The notes beneath the pieces were generated by a model. It saw nothing but the letters and a program-made list of their open reading frames with translations, ran no database searches and had not been told where the DNA came from. Below are positions 8,331-18,015 of a stretch of DNA of 64,000 bases, piece by piece; position 1 is the stretch's first letter, and each line of letters opens with the position of its first letter. A program made the position numbers and the translations under genes. This DNA is from Streptococcus sp. 29887 (lineage in GTDB: Bacteria; Bacillota; Bacilli; Lactobacillales; Streptococcaceae), in contig NZ_CP118735.1 of assembly GCF_032595075.1 (NCBI RefSeq), positions 21,001-85,000 of the forward strand, written 5' to 3'.

Positions 8331-11300
8331 ATGGCGAAGCGGATTTTTGTTGAGAAGAAGGCGGATTTTCAGATTAAGGCGGAGGCTCTTCGTAAGGAGT
8401 TGACTCATAATTTGCAACTGAAGAGTTTGACGAGTGTACGTCTGGTGCAGGTTTACGATGTTTTCAATCTTGAGGAGGACTTGCTGGAGCAGGCCATCAA
8501 GCATATCTTTACTGAGCAGGTGACGGACAAGGTCTTGTCGGAAGCGGAACTGGGCTTGGAAGACGCGGTTTATTTTGTTATTGAGGCTTTGCCTGGTCAG
8601 TTTGACCAGCGGGCTGCAAGCAGTCAAGAGGCCCTTCTCTTATTGGGCAGTCGCCAGGAGGTGCGTGTCAATACAGGGCAACTTTACATCTTGAACGGTG
8701 ATGTGCAGGAAGAAGAATTGGCTGCTATCAAGAATTATTTGCTTAACCCTGTGGATTCGCGATTCAAGGATATGGATGCTCCTTTGGTGGCTCAGGAGTT
8801 TTCGGTGTCAGATACTGTCATTCCAAGCTTGGACTTTTTTGATAGCTACGGGGCAGAGGAATTTGCGTCTTACAAGCGTGAGGCTGGTTTGGCTATGGAA
8901 GTGGAAGACCTGCTCTTTATTCAGGATTATTTCAAGTCAATTGGTCGAGTGCCAACTGAGACAGAACTCAAGGTCTTGGATACTTACTGGAGTGACCACT
9001 GCCGTCATACGACTTTTGAAACGGAACTCAAGTCTATTGACTTTTCAGCTTCAAAATTCCACAAGCAATTGCAGGCAACTTATGACAAGTATCTGGCGAT
9101 GCGAGCAGAGTTGGGTCGGACAGATAAGCCGCAGACACTTATGGATATGGCGACCATTTTTGGTCGCTATGAGAGAGCAAATGGTCGTCTGGATGACATG
9201 GAAGTGTCAGATGAAATCAATGCCTGCTCGGTGGAAATTGAAGTGGATGTAGATGGAGTAAAAGAGCCATGGCTCCTCATGTTCAAGAATGAAACCCATA
9301 ATCACCCTACAGAAATCGAGCCTTTTGGTGGTGCCGCAACCTGTATCGGTGGTGCCATTCGTGATCCCTTGTCAGGTCGTTCTTATGTTTATCAGGCTAT
9401 GCGGATTTCAGGTGCGGGCGATATTACCCAACCTCTGACGGCTACTCGCCCAGGGAAATTGCCACAGCAAATCATTTCAAAAACAGCGGCACATGGTTAC
9501 TCTTCATACGGAAACCAAATTGGTCTGGCGACCACCTATGTACGTGAGTATTTCCACCCAGGCTTTGTCGCTAAACGTATGGAACTGGGTGCCGTGGTTG
9601 GTGCTGTTCCTAAGGAAAATGTGGTCCGTGAAAAACCAGTCGCAGGCGATGTGGTCATCTTGTTGGGTGGCAAAACAGGCCGTGACGGTATCGGTGGGGC
9701 AACAGGCTCGTCCAAGGTACAGACAGTTGAGTCTGTGGAAACAGCTGGTGCGGAAGTCCAAAAAGGAAATGCCATCGAAGAGCGTAAAATCCAACGTTTG
9801 TTCCGAAACGGTAACGTTACACGCCTTATCAAAAAATCCAATGACTTCGGTGCAGGTGGTGTCTGCGTAGCCATTGGAGAGCTGGCAGATGGCTTGGAAA
9901 TTAACTTGGACAAGGTTCCGCTCAAGTATGCGGGCTTGAATGGAACGGAAATTGCCATTTCCGAATCACAGGAGCGGATGAGTGTAGTTGTCCGTCCAGA
10001 AGACGTAGATGCCTTTATCGCAGCCTGCCGTCAGGAAAATATCCATGCGGTTGTTGTAGCCAAAGTCACTGAAAAACCAAATCTCGTCATGACTTGGAAT
10101 GGTCAAACCATTGTTGACTTGGAACGTTCCTTCCTTGATACCAATGGTGTGCGCGTGGTGGTGGATGCCAAGGTGGTTGACAGTCCTGCCAAGCTGCCAG
10201 AAACACGTAGAACTTCCGCTGAAACTGTACAGGAGGACTTGAAAAATCTTCTATCAGACCTCAACCATGCTAGTCAGAAAGGCTTGCAGACCATTTTCGA
10301 CTCATCTGTTGGTCGCTCAACCGTTAACCACCCACTCGGAGGTCGCCATCAGTTAACACCGACAGAAAGCTCTGTGCAGAAGTTGCCTGTCCAGCACGGT
10401 GTGACGACCACGGCTTCTGTCATGGCTCAGGGCTATCATCCTTATCTGGCAGACTGGTCACCTTACCACGGAGCAGCCTATGCAGTCATCGAAGCGACAG
10501 CTCGCTTGGTGGCAACAGGGGCTAACTGGTCCAAGGCTCGCTTCTCCTATCAGGAGTATTTCCAACGAATGGATAAGCAGGCAGAGCGTTTTGGTCAGCC
10601 AGTAGCAGCACTACTGGGATCTATCGAGGCTCAGATTCAGCTTGGCTTGCCGTCTATCGGTGGCAAGGATTCCATGTCTGGTACCTTTGAGGACTTGACT
10701 GTTCCGCCGACCTTGGTGGCCTTTGGTGTGACAACGGCAGACAGCCGCAAGGTCCTCTCGCCTGAGTTCAAGGCAGCTGGCGAGCACATTTATTACCTGC
10801 CAGGTCAGATTTTATCAGAAGACATTGATTTTGCCTTGATCAAGTCTAATTTTGAGACTTTTGAAAAATGGCAGAGCGATTACACGATTACGGCTGCTAG
10901 TGCAGTCAAGTATGGAGGAGTTCTAGAAAGTCTAGCCCTCATGTCCTTTGGTAACCAGTTTGGTGCAGAAGTCGAATTGGCGGAGCTTGAAACCAGCTTG
11001 ACAGGTCAACTTGGTGGCTTTGTCTTCACATCGCAAGAAGACATTCCAGATGCTGTGAAAATCGGTCAAACGACAACAGGTTTTACCCTGCTTATCAATG
11101 GTGTCAACCTAGCTGGACAGGACCTACAAGCTGCCTTTGAAGGAAAGTTGGAAGAAGTTTACCCAACAGAATTTGAACAGGATACAGAACTACAAGAAGT
11201 TCCAGCTCTTGCCAGTGTTTCAGTTGTGCAAGCCAAGGAAAGAGTTGATGTTCCTCTTGTTTACATCCCAGTCTTCCCAGGTACCAACTCAGAATACGAC

Positions 11301-12050
11301 TCCGCTAAGGCTTTTGAACAGGCTGGTGCCAAGGTTAATCTGGTGCCATTTGTGACTTTGGATGCGGAAAGTATTGAACAGTCTGTTGACACCATGGTTG
11401 CCAACATTGCCAAGGCTAATATTCTATTCTTTGCAGGTGGATTCTCCGCTGCGGATGAGCCAGACGGGTCTGCTAAGTTTATCGTGACTATCTTACGAAA
11501 CGCCAAGGTCCGCTCTGCTATTGACAAATTTATCGAAAAAGGTGGCCTCATCATCGGTATCTGTAATGGTTTCCAGGCCCTTGTCAAATCAGGCTTGCTG
11601 CCGTATGGTAACTTTGAGGAGGCTGGTGAAAACAGTCCGACACTTTTCTACAACGATGCCAACCAGCACGTTGCAAAAATGGTGGAAACGCGGATTGCCA
11701 ATGTCAACTCACCGTGGTTGGCAGGTGTTCAGGTCGGTGATATTCATGCTATCCCAGTTTCTCACGGGGAAGGAAAATTTGTGGTGACTGACGAAGAATT
11801 CGCTGTCTTGCGGGATAATGGGCAGATTTTCAGCCAATACGTTGATTTTGCAGGTCAGCCAAGCATGGATTCTAAGTACAATCCAAACGGTTCTAGCCAT
11901 GCGATTGAAGGTATTACTAGCCGAAACGGACAAATCATCGGGAAAATGGGGCATTCGGAGCGGTACGAGGACGGTCTTTTCCAAAATATTCCAGGTAAGA
12001 AAGACCAAGGATTGTTTGTTTCAGCAGTTCGCTATTTTACAGGAAAATAA
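8331..12050 (+). CDS. purL: Phosphoribosylformylglycinamidine synthase, single-chain
   Basis: Converts FGAR to FGAM using glutamine and ATP. This is the large one-chain form (1239 aa) found in streptococci and Proteobacteria, not the PurLQS complex of Bacillus. Order: N-terminal domain, two AIRS-like ATP-binding halves (with FKNETHNHPTEIEPFGGAAT at about 310-330), and a C-terminal class I glutaminase with nucleophile Cys1078 in GICNGFQAL and the PVSHGEGKF segment. I chose ATG 8331 (MAKRIF); an in-frame TTG at 8322 is possible but sits only two bases from the AAGGA site. The next gene starts 3 bases after the stop. Confidence 0.96.
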   Translation: MAKRIFVEKKADFQIKAEALRKELTHNLQLKSLTSVRLVQVYDVFNLEEDLLEQAIKHIFTEQVTDKVLSEAELGLEDAVYFVIEALPGQFDQRAASSQEALLLLGSRQEVRVNTGQLYILNGDVQEEELAAIKNYLLNPVDSRFKDMDAPLVAQEFSVSDTVIPSLDFFDSYGAEEFASYKREAGLAMEVEDLLFIQDYFKSIGRVPTETELKVLDTYWSDHCRHTTFETELKSIDFSASKFHKQLQATYDKYLAMRAELGRTDKPQTLMDMATIFGRYERANGRLDDMEVSDEINACSVEIEVDVDGVKEPWLLMFKNETHNHPTEIEPFGGAATCIGGAIRDPLSGRSYVYQAMRISGAGDITQPLTATRPGKLPQQIISKTAAHGYSSYGNQIGLATTYVREYFHPGFVAKRMELGAVVGAVPKENVVREKPVAGDVVILLGGKTGRDGIGGATGSSKVQTVESVETAGAEVQKGNAIEERKIQRLFRNGNVTRLIKKSNDFGAGGVCVAIGELADGLEINLDKVPLKYAGLNGTEIAISESQERMSVVVRPEDVDAFIAACRQENIHAVVVAKVTEKPNLVMTWNGQTIVDLERSFLDTNGVRVVVDAKVVDSPAKLPETRRTSAETVQEDLKNLLSDLNHASQKGLQTIFDSSVGRSTVNHPLGGRHQLTPTESSVQKLPVQHGVTTTASVMAQGYHPYLADWSPYHGAAYAVIEATARLVATGANWSKARFSYQEYFQRMDKQAERFGQPVAALLGSIEAQIQLGLPSIGGKDSMSGTFEDLTVPPTLVAFGVTTADSRKVLSPEFKAAGEHIYYLPGQILSEDIDFALIKSNFETFEKWQSDYTITAASAVKYGGVLESLALMSFGNQFGAEVELAELETSLTGQLGGFVFTSQEDIPDAVKIGQTTTGFTLLINGVNLAGQDLQAAFEGKLEEVYPTEFEQDTELQEVPALASVSVVQAKERVDVPLVYIPVFPGTNSEYDSAKAFEQAGAKVNLVPFVTLDAESIEQSVDTMVANIAKANILFFAGGFSAADEPDGSAKFIVTILRNAKVRSAIDKFIEKGGLIIGICNGFQALVKSGLLPYGNFEEAGENSPTLFYNDANQHVAKMVETRIANVNSPWLAGVQVGDIHAIPVSHGEGKFVVTDEEFAVLRDNGQIFSQYVDFAGQPSMDSKYNPNGSSHAIEGITSRNGQIIGKMGHSERYEDGLFQNIPGKKDQGLFVSAVRYFTGK

Positions 12051-12052
12051 CT

Positions 12053-13507
12053 ATGACATACGAAGTTAAATCACTCAACGAAGAATGTGGTGTTTTCGGC
12101 ATTTGGGGACATCCGCAGGCTGCTCAGGTGACCTATTTTGGTCTGCATAGCTTGCAGCACCGAGGACAAGAAGGAGCAGGGATTTTGGCCAATGATGGTG
12201 GGCATTTACGTCGCCATCGCGGAACAGGCCTGATTGCAGAAGTCTTTAAAAATCCAGCAGATTTAGAAGCCTTGACAGGAAGGGCTGCTATTGGTCATGT
12301 CCGCTATGCGACTTCTGGCTCTGCTTCCATCAACAATATCCAGCCCTTCCTCTTTGACTTTGCAGATATGCAGGTGGGTTTGGCTCATAATGGGAACTTA
12401 ACCAACGCGGTTAGCTTGAAGGCTGAACTGGAAAAAAATGGTTCTATTTTCTCTTCTTCTTCTGACACTGAAATTCTCATGCACTTGATTCGTCGCAGTC
12501 ACAATCCAGACTTTATGGGAAAAATCAAGGAAGCCCTCAATACTGTTAAGGGTGGCTTTGCCTACTTGATTATGCTGGAAGACAAGCTGGTCGCAGCTCT
12601 GGATCCAAACGGTTTCCGTCCGCTTTCAATTGGAAAGATGAAAAATGGTGCCTGGGTTGTTGCTAGTGAAACCTGTGCCTTTGAAGTAGTAGGTGCTGAG
12701 TGGGTTCGTGATGTGGAGCCTGGTGAGATTCTTATCATCGATGATAGCGGTGTTCACTATGACCGCTATACGACCGACACTCAGCTAGCAGTTTGTTCTA
12801 TGGAATATGTCTATTTTGCCCGACCGGACTCGGTTATTCACGGGGTCAATGTCCACACGGCTCGTAAAAATATGGGTCGTCGTTTGGCCCGGGAATTTCA
12901 ACATGAAGCGGATATCGTGGTTGGTGTGCCAAACTCCTCCCTATCTGCGGCTATGGGATTTGCAGAAGAATCTGGTTTGCCAAATGAAATGGGGCTGATT
13001 AAAAACCAATATACCCAGCGGACCTTTATTCAACCAACCCAGGAATTGCGGGAGCAGGGTGTTCGTATGAAGTTGTCAGCCGTTTCAAGTGTTGTCAAAG
13101 GCAAGCGCGTGGTCATGATTGATGACTCCATTGTTCGCGGTACAACTAGCCGTCGCATTGTCCAGCTTCTTCGTGATGCAGGGGCAAAAGAAGTTCATGT
13201 GGCTATCGGCAGCCCAGAACTCAAGTACCCATGTTTCTATGGCATTGATATTCAGACCCGCCGGGAGCTGATTTCAGCCAATCATACGGCTGAAGAAGTC
13301 TGTGAGATTATCGGAGCTGACAGTCTGACCTACCTTTCTCTTGAAGGGATGATAGAGGCCATTGGTATCGACACCGATGCTCCAAAAGGTGGACTTTGTG
13401 TGGCCTATTTTGACGGAGAATTTCCAACTCCTCTCTATGACTACGAGGAAGAGTACCTCCGTAGCCTAGAAGAGAAAACGAGTTTCTACATTGAAAATGT
13501 CAAGTAA
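12053..13507 (+). CDS. purF: Amidophosphoribosyltransferase
   Basis: Commits PRPP to purine synthesis by making phosphoribosylamine from PRPP and glutamine. 484 aa. An 11-residue propeptide precedes Cys12 (NEECGVFG), which becomes the N-terminal nucleophile of the Ntn glutaminase domain. The phosphoribosyltransferase half carries the PRPP loop VVMIDDSIVRGTTS. Iron-sulfur-type enzymes such as that of Bacillus also have this propeptide. Follows purL by 3 bases. Confidence 0.97.
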   Translation: MTYEVKSLNEECGVFGIWGHPQAAQVTYFGLHSLQHRGQEGAGILANDGGHLRRHRGTGLIAEVFKNPADLEALTGRAAIGHVRYATSGSASINNIQPFLFDFADMQVGLAHNGNLTNAVSLKAELEKNGSIFSSSSDTEILMHLIRRSHNPDFMGKIKEALNTVKGGFAYLIMLEDKLVAALDPNGFRPLSIGKMKNGAWVVASETCAFEVVGAEWVRDVEPGEILIIDDSGVHYDRYTTDTQLAVCSMEYVYFARPDSVIHGVNVHTARKNMGRRLAREFQHEADIVVGVPNSSLSAAMGFAEESGLPNEMGLIKNQYTQRTFIQPTQELREQGVRMKLSAVSSVVKGKRVVMIDDSIVRGTTSRRIVQLLRDAGAKEVHVAIGSPELKYPCFYGIDIQTRRELISANHTAEEVCEIIGADSLTYLSLEGMIEAIGIDTDAPKGGLCVAYFDGEFPTPLYDYEEEYLRSLEEKTSFYIENVK

Positions 13508-13562
13508 AGACAGAGGTGTCAACGTTACTTGACAGACCTGTAAACTGTTGAAAGGAATTAAA

Positions 13563-14585
13563 ATGACAAATAAAAATGCCTATGCCCAATCGGGTGTTGA
13601 CGTCGAAGCTGGCTACGAAGTGGTTGAGCGGATTAAGAAACACGTTGCTCGGACAGAGCGTTTGGGCGTTATGGGAGCTCTCGGTGGCTTTGGTGGTATG
13701 TTTGATCTGACCAAACTGGATGTCAAAGAGCCAGTCTTGGTATCTGGGACGGACGGCGTGGGAACCAAGCTCATGCTGGCTATCCAGTACGATAAGCACG
13801 ACACCATTGGTCAGGATTGCGTGGCTATGTGTGTCAACGACATCATTGCTGCGGGTGCGGAGCCACTTTACTTCCTCGATTACATTGCGACTGGAAAAAA
13901 TGAGCCAGCCAAGCTGGAGCAGGTGGTTGCAGGTGTTGCAGAAGGCTGTGTCCAGGCTGGTTGCGGCCTGATTGGCGGTGAAACGGCTGAAATGCCTGGC
14001 ATGTACGGCGAGGATGACTATGACCTGGCTGGTTTTGCTGTCGGTATTGCGGAGAAGTCCCAGATTATTGACGGCAGTAAGGTCCAGGAGGGTGACATTC
14101 TCCTTGGCCTAGCTTCCAGCGGCATCCACTCCAACGGTTATTCCCTAGTCCGTCGTGTTTTTGCGGATGTTTCTGGCGACGCTCTGTTGCCAGAGCTCAA
14201 TGGCAGAGCTCTTAGGGACGTCCTCTTAGAGCCGACCCGTATTTATGTCCAGCAGGTATTGCCTCTGGTAAAAGCAGGGCTGGTCAACGGCATTGCCCAT
14301 ATCACAGGCGGTGGCTTCATCGAAAATGTGCCTCGTATGTTTGCGGACAACCTTGCAGCTGAAATTGAAGAAGATAAGATTCCAGTCCTCCCAATCTTTA
14401 CGGCCCTTGAAAAATACGGCCAGATCAAACATGAAGAAATGTTTGAAATCTTCAATATGGGTATCGGTCTGGTATTGGCTGTCAGTCCAGAACAGGTGGA
14501 GAAAGTCCGTGAATTGGTAGGCGAAGAAGTCTATGAAATCGGCCGCATTATCACTAAGGAAGACAAGAGCGTGGTCATCAAATGA
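13563..14585 (+). CDS. purM: Phosphoribosylformylglycinamidine cyclo-ligase (AIR synthetase)
   Basis: Closes the imidazole ring: FGAM plus ATP gives AIR. 340 aa from ATG 13563, which has AAAGGA 6 bases upstream; the open frame begins earlier at a TTG (13548) that lacks a ribosome binding site. N-terminal [20 protein letters not shown] and GTDGVGTK, then [11 protein letters not shown], are PurM signatures. The end overlaps purN by 4 bases. Confidence 0.96.
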   Translation: MTNKNAYAQSGVDVEAGYEVVERIKKHVARTERLGVMGALGGFGGMFDLTKLDVKEPVLVSGTDGVGTKLMLAIQYDKHDTIGQDCVAMCVNDIIAAGAEPLYFLDYIATGKNEPAKLEQVVAGVAEGCVQAGCGLIGGETAEMPGMYGEDDYDLAGFAVGIAEKSQIIDGSKVQEGDILLGLASSGIHSNGYSLVRRVFADVSGDALLPELNGRALRDVLLEPTRIYVQQVLPLVKAGLVNGIAHITGGGFIENVPRMFADNLAAEIEEDKIPVLPIFTALEKYGQIKHEEMFEIFNMGIGLVLAVSPEQVEKVRELVGEEVYEIGRIITKEDKSVVIK

Positions 14586-15133
14586 AACGAATAGCTGTTT
14601 TTGCCAGTGGGTCTGGTTCTAATTTTCAAGTCATTGCAGAGCAGTTTGAAGTAGCATTCCTCTTTTCAGACCACAGAAATGCCTATGTCTTGGAACGGGC
14701 TGAAAAACTTGGTGTGCCAGCCTTTACTTTTGAATTAAAAGAGTTTGCGGATAAGCAGGCTTACGAAGAGGCCCTCATCCAACTATTAGACCAGCACCAG
14801 ATTGACTTGGTGGTCTTGGCAGGCTATATGAAGATTGTGGGTCCGACCTTGTTTGCTCAATATGAAGGTCGTATCATCAATATCCACCCGGCTTATCTGC
14901 CTGAATTTCCAGGGGCTCACGGGATTGAAGACGCTTGGAATGCAGGTGTGGCAGCAAGTGGTGTGACAGTCCACTGGGTTGACAGTGGCGTTGACACAGG
15001 ACAAATCATCAAACAAGTCCGAGTACCCCGATTGGCCGATGACACCTTGGAAGCCTTTGAAGCAAGAATACATGAAGCGGAGTACCAACTCTATCCAGCA
15101 GTTTTGGAGGAGTTAGGGGCAGTGAAAAAATAA
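14582..15133 (+). CDS. purN: Phosphoribosylglycinamide formyltransferase
   Basis: Uses 10-formyl-tetrahydrofolate to formylate GAR. 183 aa. N-terminal SGSGSNFQ phosphate loop; catalytic triad visible as Asn in [13 protein letters not shown], His in [10 protein letters not shown] and Asp in GVDTGQII. Starts inside the ATGA of the purM stop; purH follows after 9 bases with AGGAG. Confidence 0.95.
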   Translation: MKRIAVFASGSGSNFQVIAEQFEVAFLFSDHRNAYVLERAEKLGVPAFTFELKEFADKQAYEEALIQLLDQHQIDLVVLAGYMKIVGPTLFAQYEGRIINIHPAYLPEFPGAHGIEDAWNAGVAASGVTVHWVDSGVDTGQIIKQVRVPRLADDTLEAFEARIHEAEYQLYPAVLEELGAVKK

Positions 15134-15142
15134 GGAGAAATC

Positions 15143-16690
15143 ATGACAAAACGCGCACTAATTAGCGTATCAGATAAAAATGGTATTGTAGAATTTGCCC
15201 AAGAATTGACCAAGCTTGGTTGGGAAATCATTTCGACAGGAGGCACAAAGGTTGCCTTGGATCAGGCAGGCGTAACGACTATCGCCATTGACGATGTGAC
15301 TGGTTTTCCTGAGATGATGGACGGCCGTGTTAAGACGCTTCATCCCAAAATCCATGGTGGTTTGCTGGCTCGTCGGGATGTGGACAGCCACTTGCAAGCA
15401 GCCAAGGACCATGAAATCGGCTTGATTGATTTGGTAGTGGTTAACCTCTATCCTTTTAAGGAAACGATTCTACGACCAGACGTGACTTACGACTTGGCGG
15501 TGGAGAACATCGACATCGGCGGTCCGTCCATGTTGCGTTCTGCGGCTAAAAACCACGCCAGCGTAACGGTTGTGGTGGATCCGGCAGATTATCCGACGGT
15601 TTTAGGGGAAATAGTAGAGCAGGGTCAGACAATCTACTCAACGCGTCAGCGGTTGGCTGCTAAGGTTTTTCGTCATACCGCAGCCTATGACGCCTTGATT
15701 GCAGATTACTTCACTAAGCAAGTTGGCGAAGACAAGCCTGAAAAACTCACACTTACCTATGATCTCAATCAGCCAATGCGTTACGGAGAAAATCCTCAAC
15801 AGAATGCGGATTTCTACCAAAATGCCCTGCCGACAGCTTACTCGATTGCAGCTGCTAAACAGCTAAACGGTAAGGAATTGTCCTTCAATAATATTCGTGA
15901 TGCGGATGCGGCCATCCGTATTATCCGTGATTTCAAGGATCGACCAACTGTTGTGGCTCTCAAACACATGAACCCTTGTGGTATCGGTCAGGCAGGGACG
16001 ATTGAGCAGGCTTGGGATTATGCTTATGAGGCTGACCCAGTATCCATTTTCGGAGGCATTGTCGTGCTGAATAGGGAAGTGGATGCTGCGACGGCTGAAA
16101 AGATGCACCCGATTTTCTTAGAAATCATCATCGCACCGAGCTACTCGGCAGAAGCGCTAGCGATTTTGACCAATAAAAAGAAAAATCTTCGGATTTTGGA
16201 GTTGGCCTTTGACGCACAGGATGCAAGCGAAGTTGAAAAAGAGTTTACAGGCGTTGTCGGCGGGCTTTTGGTGCAGGATCAGGACGTGGTGGTGGAAAGC
16301 CCAGCGGACTGGCAGGTGGTGACCGAGCGTCAACCGTCCGAGCAAGAGTGGGCGGCTATGGAGTTTGCTTGGAAGTCCTCCAAGTATGTCAAGTCCAACG
16401 GCATCATCATCACCAATGACAAGATGACCTTGGGCGTGGGACCGGGACAAACCAATCGTGTGGCATCCGTCCGCATCGCTATCGAGCAAGCAAAGGATCG
16501 TTTAGAGGGAGCTGTTTTGGCGTCGGACGCCTTCTTCCCCTTTGCTGATAACGTGGAAGAAATCGCATCCGCAGGCATCAAGGCTATCATTCAGCCAGGT
16601 GGCTCTGTCCGCGACCAAGACTCTATTGACATGGCCAACAAGTACGGCTTGACCATGGTCTTTACAGGAGTAAGACATTTTAGACATTGA
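15143..16690 (+). CDS. purH: Bifunctional AICAR formyltransferase / IMP cyclohydrolase
   Basis: Last two steps to IMP. 515 aa. N-terminal MGS-like IMP cyclohydrolase domain (residues 1-190; [34 protein letters not shown]) and C-terminal AICAR transformylase domain (LRYGENPHQ-like [28 protein letters not shown]). It ends at a terminator, after which the dpnC promoter begins; in many streptococci purD follows more directly. Confidence 0.97.
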   Translation: MTKRALISVSDKNGIVEFAQELTKLGWEIISTGGTKVALDQAGVTTIAIDDVTGFPEMMDGRVKTLHPKIHGGLLARRDVDSHLQAAKDHEIGLIDLVVVNLYPFKETILRPDVTYDLAVENIDIGGPSMLRSAAKNHASVTVVVDPADYPTVLGEIVEQGQTIYSTRQRLAAKVFRHTAAYDALIADYFTKQVGEDKPEKLTLTYDLNQPMRYGENPQQNADFYQNALPTAYSIAAAKQLNGKELSFNNIRDADAAIRIIRDFKDRPTVVALKHMNPCGIGQAGTIEQAWDYAYEADPVSIFGGIVVLNREVDAATAEKMHPIFLEIIIAPSYSAEALAILTNKKKNLRILELAFDAQDASEVEKEFTGVVGGLLVQDQDVVVESPADWQVVTERQPSEQEWAAMEFAWKSSKYVKSNGIIITNDKMTLGVGPGQTNRVASVRIAIEQAKDRLEGAVLASDAFFPFADNVEEIASAGIKAIIQPGGSVRDQDSIDMANKYGLTMVFTGVRHFRH

Positions 16691-16710
16691 GAATTTTGAT
16701 GCAAGAAAGA

Positions 16711-16741
16711 CACCCCGGCTGGAGAAGTTGGGGTGGTTTTT
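16711..16741 (+). terminator. Terminator after purH
   Basis: 10-bp stem CACCCCGGCT / AGTTGGGGTG with G-T pairs, loop GGAGA region, followed by GTTTTT. The T run meets an extended -10 promoter. Confidence 0.8.
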
Positions 16742-16749
16742 GGTATAAT
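16741..16749 (+). promoter_or_regulatory. Extended -10 promoter of dpnC-dpnD
   Basis: TGGTATAAT immediately after the purH terminator, 39 bases before the dpnC start. Confidence 0.65.
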
Positions 16750-16788
16750 AAGATAAAACAATCGATAGTATTCTAGGCGGAGGAAATC

Positions 16789-17553
16789 TTGGATTTACGG
16801 TTTAATATGGATTTGGTTTCAAAGTACTCTAGCAATAGTCAGAAAGCAAGAGTTCTGACGGAGAATTGGGTAAACCAGAATAGTTACTGTCCGAATTGTA
16901 GGCAAAAGCCATTGATTCATTTTGAAAATAATAGACCAGTTGCTGATTTTTTCTGTGTTGAATGTTCAGAAGAGTATGAACTTAAAAGTAAAAAGGGGAA
17001 TTTTTCTTCCATTATCAATGATGGTGCTTATGAAAGCATGATAGAGCGTGTTCAGGCAGATAATAATCCTAACTTTTTCTTTCTAACCTATTCAAAAGAG
17101 TTTGCAGTTACGAATTTTTTAGTTTTGCCTAAGCAGTTCATTACGGTAGATACAATTATCAGACGTAAACCACTTGCTCCTACTGCCAAGAGAGCAGGTT
17201 GGGTGGGCTGCAATATTGATTTATCACAGGTTCCATCATACGGTCGTATTTTTTTGGTGAAAAATGGCCATGTTAGAGAACCTGATCTTGTTTCTAAGGA
17301 ATTTTCAGAAACATTGTTTATTCGAAAGCAAAGTATTGCAACGAGAGGCTGGTTGTTAGAGATTTTAAAATGTTTAGATCAAATTGAAGAAAAAGAGTTT
17401 ACATTGGAAAGATTTTACCAATTTGAAAATGATTTGAAACAGAAATTTCCAAATAATAAACATGTCAAAGATAAAATTCGTCAACAGTTGCAAATTTTAC
17501 GTGACAAAGGTGTAATAGAATTTTCAGCAAGGGGAAGGTACAGAAAGCTATAA
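16789..17553 (+). CDS. dpnC: DpnI-type methyl-dependent restriction endonuclease (cuts G-mA-TC)
   Basis: Recognisably the homologue of pneumococcal DpnI, same length (254 aa) and collinear throughout. Zinc ribbon Cys34/Cys37 and Cys56/Cys59; PD-(D/E)xK active site Asp53, Glu64, Lys66 (ELKSKKG); C-terminal winged helix (about 183-254) ending in EFSARGRYRKL. The family cuts GATC only when adenine is methylated, so the host must lack Dam-type methylation. The start is TTG 16789 with GGAGG 5 bases upstream, supported by alignment to the DpnI N-terminus; the next start would be ATG 16807. It lies between purH and purD, outside the pur transcript, with its own promoter. No methylase gene accompanies it, as expected for DpnI. 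Confidence 0.95.
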   Translation: MDLRFNMDLVSKYSSNSQKARVLTENWVNQNSYCPNCRQKPLIHFENNRPVADFFCVECSEEYELKSKKGNFSSIINDGAYESMIERVQADNNPNFFFLTYSKEFAVTNFLVLPKQFITVDTIIRRKPLAPTAKRAGWVGCNIDLSQVPSYGRIFLVKNGHVREPDLVSKEFSETLFIRKQSIATRGWLLEILKCLDQIEEKEFTLERFYQFENDLKQKFPNNKHVKDKIRQQLQILRDKGVIEFSARGRYRKL

Positions 17554-17632
17554 TCAGATTTACGTGGAGAATTGCAGTAAGAAGTAGAGTAGGATTTAAA
17601 ATTTATTCAATATCACTGAAAGGATAGTCAAT

Positions 17633-17800
17633 ATGAGGGTATATGAAATTGTCTTTACTGAAACCTTATCAAAAGTAGTTAAGATTGAAGCGAGAAATCG
17701 TGAGGAGGCACTGCAAGTAGCTCACGATATGTATATGTCGGAAGAAATTATTCTAGATGCGAATGATTTTCAAGAATATAGCTATGGGCTGTTGAAGTAA
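17633..17800 (+). CDS. dpnD: DpnD/PcfM-family small protein
   Basis: 55 aa, too short for a simple ORF cut-off. The protein MRVYEIVFTETLSK...EARNREEALQVA...ILDANDFQEYSY has the plan of the DpnD/PcfM family: an N-terminal EITETL-like strand, a helix with EEAL, and a C-terminal acidic VLDADDF motif. In the pneumococcal DpnI cassette dpnD follows dpnC, as here. Its molecular function is not known. ATG 17633 is preceded by AAAGGATAG. The gap after dpnC is 79 bases with no terminator, so it is probably co-transcribed. Confidence 0.85.
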   Translation: MRVYEIVFTETLSKVVKIEARNREEALQVAHDMYMSEEIILDANDFQEYSYGLLK

Positions 17801-17903
17801 AAATATTGAAAGAAGAAAAGACTATGTGAACTCGATACTACGTTTTCAATCTTGACATGCTAAAACAAGGTTACTTATATGATTTGTTTAGATAATCAAA
17901 TTT

Positions 17904-17926
17904 GCTCACCTCGTGTGAGCTTTTTT
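17904..17926 (+). terminator. Terminator after dpnD
   Basis: 6-bp stem GCTCAC / GTGAGC, loop CTCGT, six T. It closes the dpn cassette before the purD promoter region. Confidence 0.8.
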
Positions 17927-17927
17927 C

Positions 17928-17940
17928 ATTCCCGAACGTT
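17928..17940 (+). promoter_or_regulatory. Candidate PurBox upstream of purD
   Basis: ATTC-CCGAAC-GTT matches the lactococcal/streptococcal PurBox AWWWCCGAACWWT at 11 of 13 positions with an intact CCGAAC core. It lies about 40 bases upstream of the purD -10. PurR control of purD is inferred. Confidence 0.45.
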
Positions 17941-17976
17941 ACCCCGTTCTTTCTATCAAAAACTGTCTATTTTTGC

Positions 17977-17982
17977 TATACT
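17977..17982 (+). promoter_or_regulatory. purD promoter -10
   Basis: TATACT, 33 bases before purD. The -35 region (TATCAA) is poor, consistent with activator-assisted transcription from the adjacent PurBox. Confidence 0.45.
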
Positions 17983-18015
17983 GTTTATATAAAATCCGTT
18001 TTTGAGGTGTAAAAA

